Assembly: GCF_000374925.1 (NCBI RefSeq)
Contig: NZ_KB895546.1
Location: 62,001 to 126,000, forward strand
Direction of reading: 5' to 3'
DNA length: 64,000 nt
Source: Arthrobacter sp. 131MFCol6.1
GTDB lineage: Bacteria; Actinomycetota; Actinomycetes; Actinomycetales; Micrococcaceae
The notes under the pieces were generated by a model. The model did no database searches and was not told where the DNA came from. It worked only from the letters and a program-made list of their open reading frames with translations. Shown here in pieces: positions 1-7,926 of the stretch (positions within the stretch are counted from its first letter, which is position 1; every line of letters starts with the position of its first letter). A program made the position numbers and the translations under genes.

Positions 1-563
1 TCGTCGAGGAACCAGCGGTCGTGGGTAACCACGAGGAAGGCGCCCTGGTTGGCCCGCCAGCGGGTCTTCAGGTGCCGTGACAGCCACGCGACGCCTTCGA
101 CGTCGAGGTGGTTGGTCGGCTCGTCGAGCATGATGACGTCGTGGTCCTCGATCAGCAGCTTGGCCAGCGCCACACGCCGCTTCTGCCCGCCGGAGAGCGC
201 ATGGACGTTGGCGTGCCAGTCGACGTCGGACACCAGCCCGCCCATGACTTCGCGGATCTGGGGATTGCGGGCCCACTCATAGTCGGCCTGGTCCCCCACG
301 ATCGCGGCGCCGACGGTGAGGTCGCCGTCGAGCACGTCGCTCTGGTCCAGGTAGCCGATGTTGACCTCGCTGCGCTTGGTCACGCGGCCGGAGTCCGGGG
401 TGGAGCGCATGGCCAGCAGCCGCATCAGGGTTGACTTGCCGTCGCCGTTGCGGCCCACCATGCCGATCCGGTCGCCCTCTTCAAGGCCGAGGGTAATGCC
501 ATCGAGAACGGTACGGGTTGCATACGAGACCGTGAGGTTCTCGCCGCCGAGCAGGTGTGCCAC
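1..563 (-). CDS. ABC-F family ATPase (partial, C-terminal end outside window)
   Basis: A soluble ABC-F protein: twin ABC domains without membrane segments, a family that acts on the ribosome (translation-factor or antibiotic-protection roles). Only the first ABC domain is in the window. It has Walker A GRNGDGKS (about residues 36-43), signature LSGGQKRR, Walker B VIMLDEPTNHLD and a TH-D switch histidine near the cut edge. The start is a GTG at 561-563 giving MAHLLGGENL; there is only a weak purine tract upstream. It lies 72 bp after ispE on the same strand and may be co-transcribed with it, although a small hairpin ends ispE. The subfamily (EttA, Uup or resistance type) cannot be decided from this half. 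Confidence 0.9.
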   Translation of the reverse strand, partial: MAHLLGGENLTVSYATRTVLDGITLGLEEGDRIGMVGRNGDGKSTLMRLLAMRSTPDSGRVTKRSEVNIGYLDQSDVLDGDLTVGAAIVGDQADYEWARNPQIREVMGGLVSDVDWHANVHALSGGQKRRVALAKLLIEDHDVIMLDEPTNHLDVEGVAWLSRHLKTRWRANQGAFLVVTHDRWFLD

Positions 564-627
564 TGGGAACTGCTTTCTTAGGTGTATCGGTGAAGTGAAG
601 CCGTGAAGTCATGAGATGCGGTGCGTC

Positions 628-645
628 AAAAGCTCCTAAAGGAGC
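628..645 (-). terminator. Short hairpin plus T-run at the ispE stop
   Basis: On the minus strand GCTCC-TTTA-GGAGC is followed directly by TTTT. The ispE stop codon lies inside the loop and stem. This is a compact intrinsic-terminator shape, but the stem is only 5 bp, so read-through into the ABC-F gene is likely. Confidence 0.4.
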
Positions 646-1598
646 GTATCGGAGATGATGCGGGCCCCGTGCACCGGCCCGTGCACGGCCAAGGCGTCGA
701 GGCTGTGGTGGCGGAGCTCTTCGGCGAGTCCGGCGGCCGCGGCGGGGCTGTGCGCGAGGAACGCGACAGTGGGCCCGGAGCCGGAGACGATGCCTGCGAT
801 CGCGCCGCAGGCCTCGCCGCGGCCCAGGGTCTCGCGCAGGCCCGGGGCCAGTTCGATCGAGGCGCGTTGGAGGTCGTTGACCAGGACGCGGCTCAGGGCG
901 TCGGCGTCGCCGCTGCGCAGGGCGGTGAGCACGCCGGGGTCGACGGCGTCGGGTTCGTCCACCGCCACGCCCTCGGCCGCGCGCAGGCGGTCCAGGGTGC
1001 GGTAGACCTCCGGGGTGGGCAGGCCGAAGTCCGCGGTGACCAGGACCCAGTCCGTTTGGGCCTTGACCAGCGCCGGTGAGAGCTCATCGCCCAGGCCCAG
1101 TCCGACGGCGGTGCCGCCCAGCAGCGCGAAGGGGACATCGGCGCCGAGCTCGGCGGCCAGGTGGGCCAGCTCATCGCGGGAGAGCCCGCTGTTCCACAAC
1201 GCGTCGCAAGCCAGCAGGGTGGCGGCGGCGTCGGCCGACCCGCCGCCCATGCCGCCAGCGACGGGCACCCGTTTGGTGATCTCCAAGTGGACACCGGTGG
1301 AGTGTTCCGAGACGTCGGCCATGATGGCTGCGGCCTTGTAGGCCAGGTTGCGGTGATCGAGCGGAATGTCCACCCCATCGAGGTCCACGGTGCTCGCATC
1401 GCTGATGCTGACGGTGATCTCGCCGGTATCGGTGCTGGTGGCGGCAATTTCTTCGTAGAGCGAGACAGCAAGGTAGACGCTGGCCACGGAGTGGTAGCCG
1501 TCCGGCCGCAGCGGTCCGACGTCCAGTGAGACGTTAACCTTGCCTGGAGCTTTCACCCGGACAGTCCTCGCGGCAAAGCGCCCTCTCACTGCGTTCAT
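636..1598 (-). CDS. ispE: 4-diphosphocytidyl-2-C-methyl-D-erythritol kinase
   Basis: GHMP kinase that phosphorylates CDP-methylerythritol at the 2-hydroxyl, the fourth step of the MEP isoprenoid pathway (cytosolic). 320 residues, normal for the family. The N-terminal substrate motif is KAPGKVN (Lys16), the GHMP glycine loop is PVAGGMGGGSAD (112-123), the catalytic-Asp segment is ELGADVPF, and the C-terminal GHMP motif is VSGSGPT. The ATG at 1598 has TAGCGT exactly 6 nt upstream; the GGAG in between is too close for a Shine-Dalgarno, so a leaderless start is likely. It follows rsmA on the same strand, the tatD-rpf-rsmA-ispE order common in actinobacteria. Confidence 0.96.
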   Translation of the reverse strand: MNAVRGRFAARTVRVKAPGKVNVSLDVGPLRPDGYHSVASVYLAVSLYEEIAATSTDTGEITVSISDASTVDLDGVDIPLDHRNLAYKAAAIMADVSEHSTGVHLEITKRVPVAGGMGGGSADAAATLLACDALWNSGLSRDELAHLAAELGADVPFALLGGTAVGLGLGDELSPALVKAQTDWVLVTADFGLPTPEVYRTLDRLRAAEGVAVDEPDAVDPGVLTALRSGDADALSRVLVNDLQRASIELAPGLRETLGRGEACGAIAGIVSGSGPTVAFLAHSPAAAAGLAEELRHHSLDALAVHGPVHGARIISDTLL

Positions 1599-1668
1599 GG
1601 CTCCACGCTATGGCATCGCGGCCCGGGCTCCAAGCACGCACCGGCCCCCAGGGGAACGGAGGAGGAGC

Positions 1669-2568
1669 TCAGGAGTCCGGCTGCCCGTGGGCTTCGGCGA
1701 TCCTGGCGAACGCCGCGATGTCGATCACTTCACCGCGTGCGGTGGGGTCCACGCCGGCGGCCCGCAGGCAGCGTTCGGCCTCGGCGGCACTGCCGGCCCA
1801 GCCGGCCAGCGCGGCCCGGAGCGTCTTGCGGCGCTGCGCGAAGGCGGCGTCAATCACGGCAAAGACCTGCTCCCTGGTGGCAGTCGTGACGGGCGGTTCC
1901 CGGCGCGTGAAGGCGACGAGCCCGGAATGGATCTTGGGCGCGGGCCAGAAGACGTTCATGCCGATCACGCCGGCCTTGCGCATGCTGCTGTACCAGGCGG
2001 CCTTGACTGATGGAACGCCGTAGGTCTTGGAGCCGGGCCCGGCCGCGAGCCGGTCGGCGACTTCATCCTGGACCATGACCAGACCGTGCTGCAGGCTCGG
2101 GAAGTGCTGCAGCAGGTGCAGCACCACCGGAACGGCCACGTTGTAGGGAAGGTTCGCCACGAGCGCGGTTGGCTCGACGGGAAGCTCGGTGACCCGCATG
2201 GCGTCGGCCAGGACAAGGTGGAAATTCCCGACGGCGTTCGGCCGCCACGTGCCCACAGTGGCCGGCAGCCGCCCGGCGAGGACCGGATCGATTTCGACGG
2301 CGACCACGCTGCGGGCGGCGTCCAGCAGGCCAAGGGTCAGGGACCCGAGCCCGGGGCCGACTTCCAGGACGGTCTCATCGGCCCGGATGTCGGCGGTGTT
2401 CACGATCCGCCGGATGGTGTTGCCGTCGATGACAAAGTTCTGGCCGAGGGTCTTCGTGGGCCGCACGCCGATTTCCTCTGCCAGCCGGCGGATATCGGAG
2501 GCACCCATCAGCGGTGCGGGCGCCGCTCCGGGCAGGCTTTCGGGGGCGGAGGGGCTCGGTTCAGTCAC
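1669..2568 (-). CDS. rsmA: 16S rRNA (adenine1518-N6/1519-N6)-dimethyltransferase
   Basis: KsgA/RsmA dimethylates two adjacent adenosines near the 3' end of 16S rRNA during small-subunit maturation, using SAM. 299 residues. Visible motifs are TKTLGQNF (38-45), SAM motif [11 protein letters not shown] (67-76), acidic VEIDP (91-95) and the catalytic NLPY (139-142). The GTG start at 2568 has TAGGAT 6 nt before it and no Shine-Dalgarno, so the message is probably leaderless from its own promoter. The gene lies between rpf and ispE. Confidence 0.96.
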   Translation of the reverse strand: MTEPSPSAPESLPGAAPAPLMGASDIRRLAEEIGVRPTKTLGQNFVIDGNTIRRIVNTADIRADETVLEVGPGLGSLTLGLLDAARSVVAVEIDPVLAGRLPATVGTWRPNAVGNFHLVLADAMRVTELPVEPTALVANLPYNVAVPVVLHLLQHFPSLQHGLVMVQDEVADRLAAGPGSKTYGVPSVKAAWYSSMRKAGVIGMNVFWPAPKIHSGLVAFTRREPPVTTATREQVFAVIDAAFAQRRKTLRAALAGWAGSAAEAERCLRAAGVDPTARGEVIDIAAFARIAEAHGQPDS

Positions 2569-2600
2569 CTAGGTATCCTATCCCGGCGCCGGTACGCCGC

Positions 2601-2633
2601 AGGCCGGGTCCGGAGGGAATCCGGACCCGGCCT
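2601..2633 (-). terminator. 13-bp hairpin downstream of rpf
   Basis: Perfect inverted repeat: arms 2601-2613 and 2621-2633 around a 7-nt loop, in the gap between the rpf stop and the rsmA start. There is no T-run on the minus strand, so it may be an intrinsic-like or factor-assisted terminator. Confidence 0.5.
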
Positions 2634-2711
2634 GTGCTCTCCCCTGCTGTGGTCGGCAGCCGCGGGAGTCGGGCGGTTCAGCGGCGGGCGGTCAGCCGCC
2701 GGCTTGGCCTG

Positions 2712-3857
2712 CTAGCTGGAGGCGGCCCAGCCGCAACCCCAGGGCTGCAGGCCTCGCTGGGCGTAGACGCGGTTGGCGATGTCGATCTGCTGGGCCTTGG
2801 TGGCCGCCGCGGCGTTCGGGGCGTAGGCGCCGCCGCCGGAGCCGAGCCAGGTCCTGACGTCGAACTGCAGGCCGCCGTAGTAGCCGTTGCCGGAGTTGAT
2901 GGACCAGTTGCCGCCGGATTCGCACTGGGCGATCTTGTCCCACATGCCCTGGTTCATCATGGCGGGGGCGGATGCGCCGGTGTTGGCGGCGGGCTTGGGC
3001 TTTTCCTTGGTGCCGACAGTCACCTTTTCGGTGACCGGCTGGGCGGTGACGGTCTCGGACACCAGGGTCCGGGAGGCTTCGCGGCCGTCCACGAGGACCA
3101 GCTTGAAGTTCTTGCTGGTGGTGCCGGCGACGCCGGCCTGGGTGACCTTCTTCTCCCCCTTGAACATGTCGGCGCTCTCGGTGGTGAGCGTTTCGAAGGC
3201 GACCGGCTCGGTGGTCTTGGCGGTCTTGCTGACGTCGACGCGGGAGACCTTGATCACCATGTCGTTGACCACGGGGGCGTTCCCGGGCTGGGAGACGCGA
3301 TCGCTGGCCCCGAGCTTAAGTCCGGCATCCTCGAGCACCTTGGCCACTGTGGCCGCCGTCGTGGTGGTCGCCGCTGCCTTGCCGTCCGCAACGAGGCTTA
3401 CCTTTTTCGGCGTCGAGATGGCGACGAAGGAGCCGGAGACGGCGAGCTGGGCGTCCTTCGGCACGGAGACCTGCGAGGCGCTGGCCACGCCGAGTTCGGT
3501 CACGAGCCCTTCGACGGTGGGCGAGGTGGTGGAGATGGTCCGTTCGGCGCCGTCCAGGCTGACCTTGACGGCCTTGGCGAGGTTGACGTTGATGACTGAC
3601 CCGTCCTGCACATGGGCGTCCGCCGAAGGCGACACCCTGTCAGATGGCTGCAGTTCAACCTTGGCACTCTTGACGACTTCCCCGACGGTTCCGCCGAAGG
3701 TCTGGACGGAGCTGACTTTGCCATCCACGTTGAGTGTGATCGTCTTGTTATTGCCGACGAAGGCCACGAGACCCAGCACCAGTGCCACCAGCACCACGAG
3801 CTGCGTGCCAACCTTGACGAAGCTGAACTTGCCGTCCGATGTGAAGAACTTGACCAC
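2712..3857 (-). CDS. Resuscitation-promoting factor (DUF348 x3, G5, Rpf domain)
   Basis: Secreted or membrane-anchored muralytic enzyme of the RpfB type, which cleaves peptidoglycan glycan strands and helps dormant cells regrow. From the N-terminus: one hydrophobic anchor (LVVLVALVLGLVAFV), three ubiquitin-like DUF348 repeats (TITLNVDGK, KVSLDGA and KVSLVADGK starts), a G5 domain (VAFETLTTESADMFKGE...), and a C-terminal transglycosylase-like Rpf domain with the catalytic Glu in AQCESGGNW and the GGLQFDVRTW segment. 381 residues from the GTG at 3857, which begins MVKFFTSDGKFSF. Longer starts exist at 3911 (ATG) and 3929 (TTG with GGAG 6 nt upstream); I prefer 3857 because the hydrophobic anchor then lies close to the N-terminus. 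The 5' region runs to the tatD stop at 4163. Confidence 0.93.
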   Translation of the reverse strand: MVKFFTSDGKFSFVKVGTQLVVLVALVLGLVAFVGNNKTITLNVDGKVSSVQTFGGTVGEVVKSAKVELQPSDRVSPSADAHVQDGSVINVNLAKAVKVSLDGAERTISTTSPTVEGLVTELGVASASQVSVPKDAQLAVSGSFVAISTPKKVSLVADGKAAATTTTAATVAKVLEDAGLKLGASDRVSQPGNAPVVNDMVIKVSRVDVSKTAKTTEPVAFETLTTESADMFKGEKKVTQAGVAGTTSKNFKLVLVDGREASRTLVSETVTAQPVTEKVTVGTKEKPKPAANTGASAPAMMNQGMWDKIAQCESGGNWSINSGNGYYGGLQFDVRTWLGSGGGAYAPNAAAATKAQQIDIANRVYAQRGLQPWGCGWAASS

Positions 3858-4162
3858 AATTGCCCGAATCTCTTGGACCTTCCGGGCACGGGGAAAAGTG
3901 CACGTGGCCATCCTCCGCGAGCGCGCCAACGGCGGCTCCAGACTGCGTCCGGAGCGTCACGGAACATGCGTGCACTGCCTCACCCAAAACGAGAGCGCGC
4001 ATGTGGTTTGTTTGCCACAATGCACGCCCTGCTGGAGTGAAATTATCCGTAGGCCTTCCCCGACCCCGGCTAATAGTTGACCACTGTAATCTAAGCGTTA
4101 TAAAGGAACCAAGAAATCGTGCATACCCGGTATCCATGCCGGGGGGCTGGATGAGGGCGGTT

Positions 4163-5050
4163 TCAGTCCCAGGATCCGTACGCCCGCACCGTATTTGCGG
4201 CGATCTGCGCGCACAGCCCGGACAGCTCCGCCCCAGTCACATGGGCCATGGCCCGCACCGTATACGGCACCATGTAGCTCGCGTTCGGGCGGCCGCGATG
4301 CGGGTGCGGGGTGAGGAAGGGCGCGTCGGTCTCGACCAGGATCCGGCTCGGCTCCGCGATGGCCAGCGCTGCCCGCAGATCCGTCGCGCTCTTGAATGTC
4401 ACGGTTCCGGCAAAAGACATGTACCAGCCCTCCGCGTTGCAGGTCCGGGCGAGCGCCTCGCCGCCGGAGAAACAGTGGAAGACCACCCGCTCCGGGGCCC
4501 CCTCTTCGCGCAGGACCTGGACGACGTCGTCATGGGCGTCGCGGTCGTGGATTTGCAGCGTCAGTCCGAGCCGTTTGGCGATGTCGATATGGCGGCGGAA
4601 CGAATAGCGCTGGTGGGCCAGCCCCTCCCCCTCGGTCCGGAAGAAGTCGAGGCCGGTCTCCCCGATTGCCCGGATCCTCGGATGGGCGGCGAGCGCCTCA
4701 ATCTCGGCCAGGGCCTCCTCCAGGCCGCCGCGCCGGGCGTAGCCGGGGGCATCGTTGGGGTGGAGGGCAACAGCGCCCAGGAGCCGCGAATCGAGGTCGA
4801 CCGCATTGACCGTAAAGCGGGACGATTCGAGGTCGCAGCCCACCTGGACCGCACCTTGGACGCCCACCGCGGCGGCGGCGTCGAGGGCGTCCTTGACGCC
4901 CACCTCGAGTTCCGCGTCGGGAAAGTCCAGATGCGTGTGGTTATCCATGACCGGCACGGGGAGCGGTTCCGGTGCGGGCGGATACCCGCTGCGTCCGGTA
5001 CCGTCGTTGCCAGGGGACCGGAACGGAACGGGGGTGAGGGGATTGAGCAT
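4163..5050 (-). CDS. tatD: TatD family metal-dependent hydrolase (DNase)
   Basis: Amidohydrolase-fold protein of the TatD family, linked to 3'-5' exonuclease activity on DNA or RNA. 295 residues. Metal-binding motifs: MDNHTHLDF near residue 35, GETGLDFFR, QIHDRDAHDD, VFHCFSGG and LVETDAPFLTP. The ATG at 5050 has TAGGGT 6 nt upstream and no Shine-Dalgarno, so it looks leaderless. It heads the tatD-rpf-rsmA-ispE group and is divergent from the moxR operon, sharing a 177-bp intergenic region. Confidence 0.93.
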   Translation of the reverse strand: MLNPLTPVPFRSPGNDGTGRSGYPPAPEPLPVPVMDNHTHLDFPDAELEVGVKDALDAAAAVGVQGAVQVGCDLESSRFTVNAVDLDSRLLGAVALHPNDAPGYARRGGLEEALAEIEALAAHPRIRAIGETGLDFFRTEGEGLAHQRYSFRRHIDIAKRLGLTLQIHDRDAHDDVVQVLREEGAPERVVFHCFSGGEALARTCNAEGWYMSFAGTVTFKSATDLRAALAIAEPSRILVETDAPFLTPHPHRGRPNASYMVPYTVRAMAHVTGAELSGLCAQIAANTVRAYGSWD

Positions 5051-5227
5051 CCATCCACCCTAACCGGAGGCCAGATTTCCCCGGAACTCTCTGTCAGGGC
5101 CGGCAGTTGTGTTAGTAGTCTGTTAATACTCTGTAATTTCCCCGTTAGGAAACAGGTGAACGCCACTGCGGGGCCCGGCCGCCGCGGGCGGCCAGATCCG
5201 GGACCCACCAGGGCTGAAAGGCTGCCG

Positions 5228-6382
5228 ATGGACTACCACCGCACTTCCGTAGACGACATCCTCCCCCAAGGACAGAGCCTCCCGGGCCGCGCCTCCATGG
5301 ACCCAAACCCAGCCGGACAGCGGCCCCCGCGGCATGAACTGCCGGCCATGGACGCCGACGCCTTCCACTCAGCCAGCACCCGGATCCTTACGGCGATCAA
5401 TACGGTCATCGACGGCAAGGCCGAAGCAGCAAAACTGGCGCTCACCGTCCTCCTCGCCCAAGGCCATCTGCTCCTGGAAGACGTCCCGGGGGTGGGCAAG
5501 ACGCTCCTGGCCAAGACGCTGGGCCGCACCATCGACTGTTCCGTCAGCCGGATCCAGTTCACCCCGGACCTGCTCCCGTCCGACGTCACGGGCGTGTCCA
5601 TCTACAACCAGGCGACCCGGACCTTCGAGTTCCGGCACGGCGCGGTGTTCGCCAACATCGTCATCGGGGACGAAATCAACCGCGCCTCGGCCAAGACCCA
5701 GTCGGCCCTGCTGGAGTGCATGGAGGAGCACCAGGTCACGGTGGACGGCACGTCCTACCGGTTGGACGAGCCCTTCATGGTGGTGGCGACGCAGAACCCC
5801 ATTGAAATGGAGGGCACGTACCCGCTGCCGGAAGCGCAGCGGGACCGCTTCATGGCCCGGATTTCCATGGGCTACCCGGACCGCGAGTCCGAGATGGAGA
5901 TGCTCGAAACCCACCAGGCCTCCTCTCCGCTGGCCCGCGTGACGGCAGTGGTCACCGCGGCGGAAGTGGCCGCCATGATTGCCACGGTGCAGCAGGTGTA
6001 CGTGTCCCGGTCCATCAAGGAGTACACGGTGGCCGTGGGCCGGGCCACGCGGGAAAGCGGATATCTCCGGCTCGGCGCCAGTCCGCGGTCCATGCTGCAG
6101 CTCCTGCGTGCGGCGAAGGCCACCGCAGCGCTGGAGGGCCGGGACTTCGTGCTGCCGGACGACGTCGTCAGCGTCGCCGAAGCGGTGCTCGCCCACCGGA
6201 TCATCCTCGACCGCAAGGCGGCCAGCGCGGGTGAGACGCCGCAAAGCGTCATCCGGGCCATTATCGCCAAGATTCCCGTCACCCCGGACGTGACGGCCTC
6301 ACCCAACGGAACCGGCCGCCCGGCCCGGAAGGCCTCGGCCATGGCCGCCGCGCCGTCGCCCAAACTGCCCAATCCGCGCTAG
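5228..6382 (+). CDS. MoxR family AAA+ ATPase
   Basis: AAA+ chaperone-like ATPase of the MoxR class, usually paired with DUF58 and transglutaminase proteins in envelope-linked or assembly functions. 384 residues from ATG 5228 (GAAAGG about 6 nt upstream); the frame is open further upstream but without homology. Walker A is DVPGVGKT with Lys91, Walker B is IVIGDEINRA (Asp148, Glu149), and the sensor is VVATQNPIE. About 60 N-terminal residues precede the AAA domain and the C-terminus is a low-complexity basic tail. The upstream gap holds an AT-rich stretch (about 5107-5140, candidate TTAGTA-N16-TAATTT promoter) and a 7-bp hairpin at 5177-5193. First gene of a three-gene operon. Confidence 0.92.
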   Translation: MDYHRTSVDDILPQGQSLPGRASMDPNPAGQRPPRHELPAMDADAFHSASTRILTAINTVIDGKAEAAKLALTVLLAQGHLLLEDVPGVGKTLLAKTLGRTIDCSVSRIQFTPDLLPSDVTGVSIYNQATRTFEFRHGAVFANIVIGDEINRASAKTQSALLECMEEHQVTVDGTSYRLDEPFMVVATQNPIEMEGTYPLPEAQRDRFMARISMGYPDRESEMEMLETHQASSPLARVTAVVTAAEVAAMIATVQQVYVSRSIKEYTVAVGRATRESGYLRLGASPRSMLQLLRAAKATAALEGRDFVLPDDVVSVAEAVLAHRIILDRKAASAGETPQSVIRAIIAKIPVTPDVTASPNGTGRPARKASAMAAAPSPKLPNPR

Positions 6383-6396
6383 GGAGTGGATCCGCC

Positions 6397-7926
6397 GTGG
6401 CGTTGAGGGATCGGTTTCCCGGGCACTTCTTCAGCAGCCGCGGCTGGGGCCTGCTGGGCGCGGGTGCAGTGTCGCTGCTGGCCGCGCAGATCATGGGGCG
6501 CCGGGACCTGCTGGCACTGGCCGTCCTGCTGCTGGTGCTGCCGGTGCTGGCCCTGGCCGGAACCCGGGTCCTGAAGCCAAGGTTCCGGGTCTACCGCGAA
6601 TTCAGCCCGTCGCCGGTTGAAACGTCCGCGCGTGCCACGGTGCGGCTGGCCGTCGCACGGACCGGGGCCGGTGCAGGCCACGCGGTCATGGAGGAACACC
6701 TGCCGGCCCGGTTCGGCGAATCGCCCGTCTTCCGGTTCCCGGCCCGTGCGGCCGCCGGCGGCACCAGCCGCTATGAGTACCACCTCCGCTCGGCCAGGCG
6801 CGGCCAGTTCCTGATCGGGCCCGTCACGGCGGAATTCAGCGATCCCTTCGGGCTCTCCTTCCACCGCCACGCGATTGACGACGGCGACCTCCTCACCGTG
6901 ACGCCCGCCGCCATCGAGCTCCCGGCGACGGGGCTGGCCGGTGCCCGCGGACACGACGGTGTCACACCCACGCGGGCCCGGGCCAACCCCAGCGACGACG
7001 ACGTCATGACCCGCGAATACCGCCACGGGGATCCGCTGCGCCGGGTGCACTGGGCCGCGACCGCCCGCCACGGGTCCCTCATGGTGCGGCAGGAGGAATC
7101 CGTCACCACCCCCGAGGCGACCATCATCCTGGACCAGCGGCTCTCGGCCTACCCCCACGGCGTGTTCGGCCACAGTCCCCATTCCTCGGGCGGCCACCCG
7201 GGGAGCGGGGAGGGGGACGGCCATGACCTGCTGACCTCTGATGCCTTCGAATGGGCTGTCACGGCGGCGATGTCGATCGGGGCGCACCTCGCGGAACGCA
7301 ACTACTCGCTGCGGTTCCTGGACACCGCCGGTGCGCCCGCCTTCCGGAATTCGCCGTCCGCTCCCGACCCGGAAGCCGAGGAATACACCGGAACGGCCGG
7401 GCTGCAGTCCATCGCCGAAAGCCTGGCCGCCATCGAGCTTTCCGGCCCGCTCCACACCCACCCGCACCGTGACCGCACGGCGCCCCGCCCCCAGGCCCGC
7501 CCGCAGGAGGCCGCGGCGGGAACCAATACCGGATCCTCCGCGCCGCGCGGATTCCGTTCCGGGGCCGCGGCTGGCACCGGGAATGCCCCGCAGGCCTTCG
7601 ACGACACCCTGATGGACAAACTCTCCGCCCACCGGCTGCGGGGACCGGTCCTGGCAGTCCTGGGCGGCCTGACCCCGGCCGAGGCCCGGGCGCTGTCCCC
7701 GGCCGCCGGGTTCGGCGCGAACGCCTTCGCGCTGCTGGTCACGGACCATGCACCGGATTCCGGCGAAATGCCCGAGGTGCTGGAGGCGCTGCGGCGGGGC
7801 GGATGGCGGGCCCTGGCGGTATCCGCCCAGAGCTCGCTGCCTGACGCCTGGGCGGCCTTCGACCGGGCAGATACGGCGATGTCCGCCGCGGCTGACGTCC
7901 GCCGCGGCGTGGGAGGCCGGCCATGA
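6397..7926 (+). CDS. DUF58 domain-containing membrane protein
   Basis: MoxR-associated DUF58 protein. Two N-terminal membrane segments (about residues 12-30 and 33-50) are followed by a conserved domain: SDPFGLSF and the signature EYRHGDPLRRVHW..TARHGSLMVRQEE (His218 in VHW). The C-terminal third resembles a VWA-like fold and includes a disordered Pro/Ala/Arg-rich insert around residues 345-395. 509 residues from GTG 6397, 14 nt after moxR. Its stop overlaps the next start as ATGA, so the two are translationally coupled. The exact biochemical role of the family is unknown; a part in assembly or regulation of the neighbouring transglutaminase is inferred. Confidence 0.88.
   Translation: MALRDRFPGHFFSSRGWGLLGAGAVSLLAAQIMGRRDLLALAVLLLVLPVLALAGTRVLKPRFRVYREFSPSPVETSARATVRLAVARTGAGAGHAVMEEHLPARFGESPVFRFPARAAAGGTSRYEYHLRSARRGQFLIGPVTAEFSDPFGLSFHRHAIDDGDLLTVTPAAIELPATGLAGARGHDGVTPTRARANPSDDDVMTREYRHGDPLRRVHWAATARHGSLMVRQEESVTTPEATIILDQRLSAYPHGVFGHSPHSSGGHPGSGEGDGHDLLTSDAFEWAVTAAMSIGAHLAERNYSLRFLDTAGAPAFRNSPSAPDPEAEEYTGTAGLQSIAESLAAIELSGPLHTHPHRDRTAPRPQARPQEAAAGTNTGSSAPRGFRSGAAAGTGNAPQAFDDTLMDKLSAHRLRGPVLAVLGGLTPAEARALSPAAGFGANAFALLVTDHAPDSGEMPEVLEALRRGGWRALAVSAQSSLPDAWAAFDRADTAMSAAADVRRGVGGRP

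Noticed and set aside
3930..4162. c-di-AMP (ydaO-type) riboswitch upstream of rpf
   Set aside because: Such riboswitches precede many actinobacterial rpf genes, but I could not find the conserved core sequences in this gap; only a possible weak promoter is visible. A covariance-model search would decide.
3860..5227. Upstream extension of the moxR frame by about 456 codons
   Set aside because: It runs antisense through tatD and the rpf leader; family similarity begins after ATG 5228.
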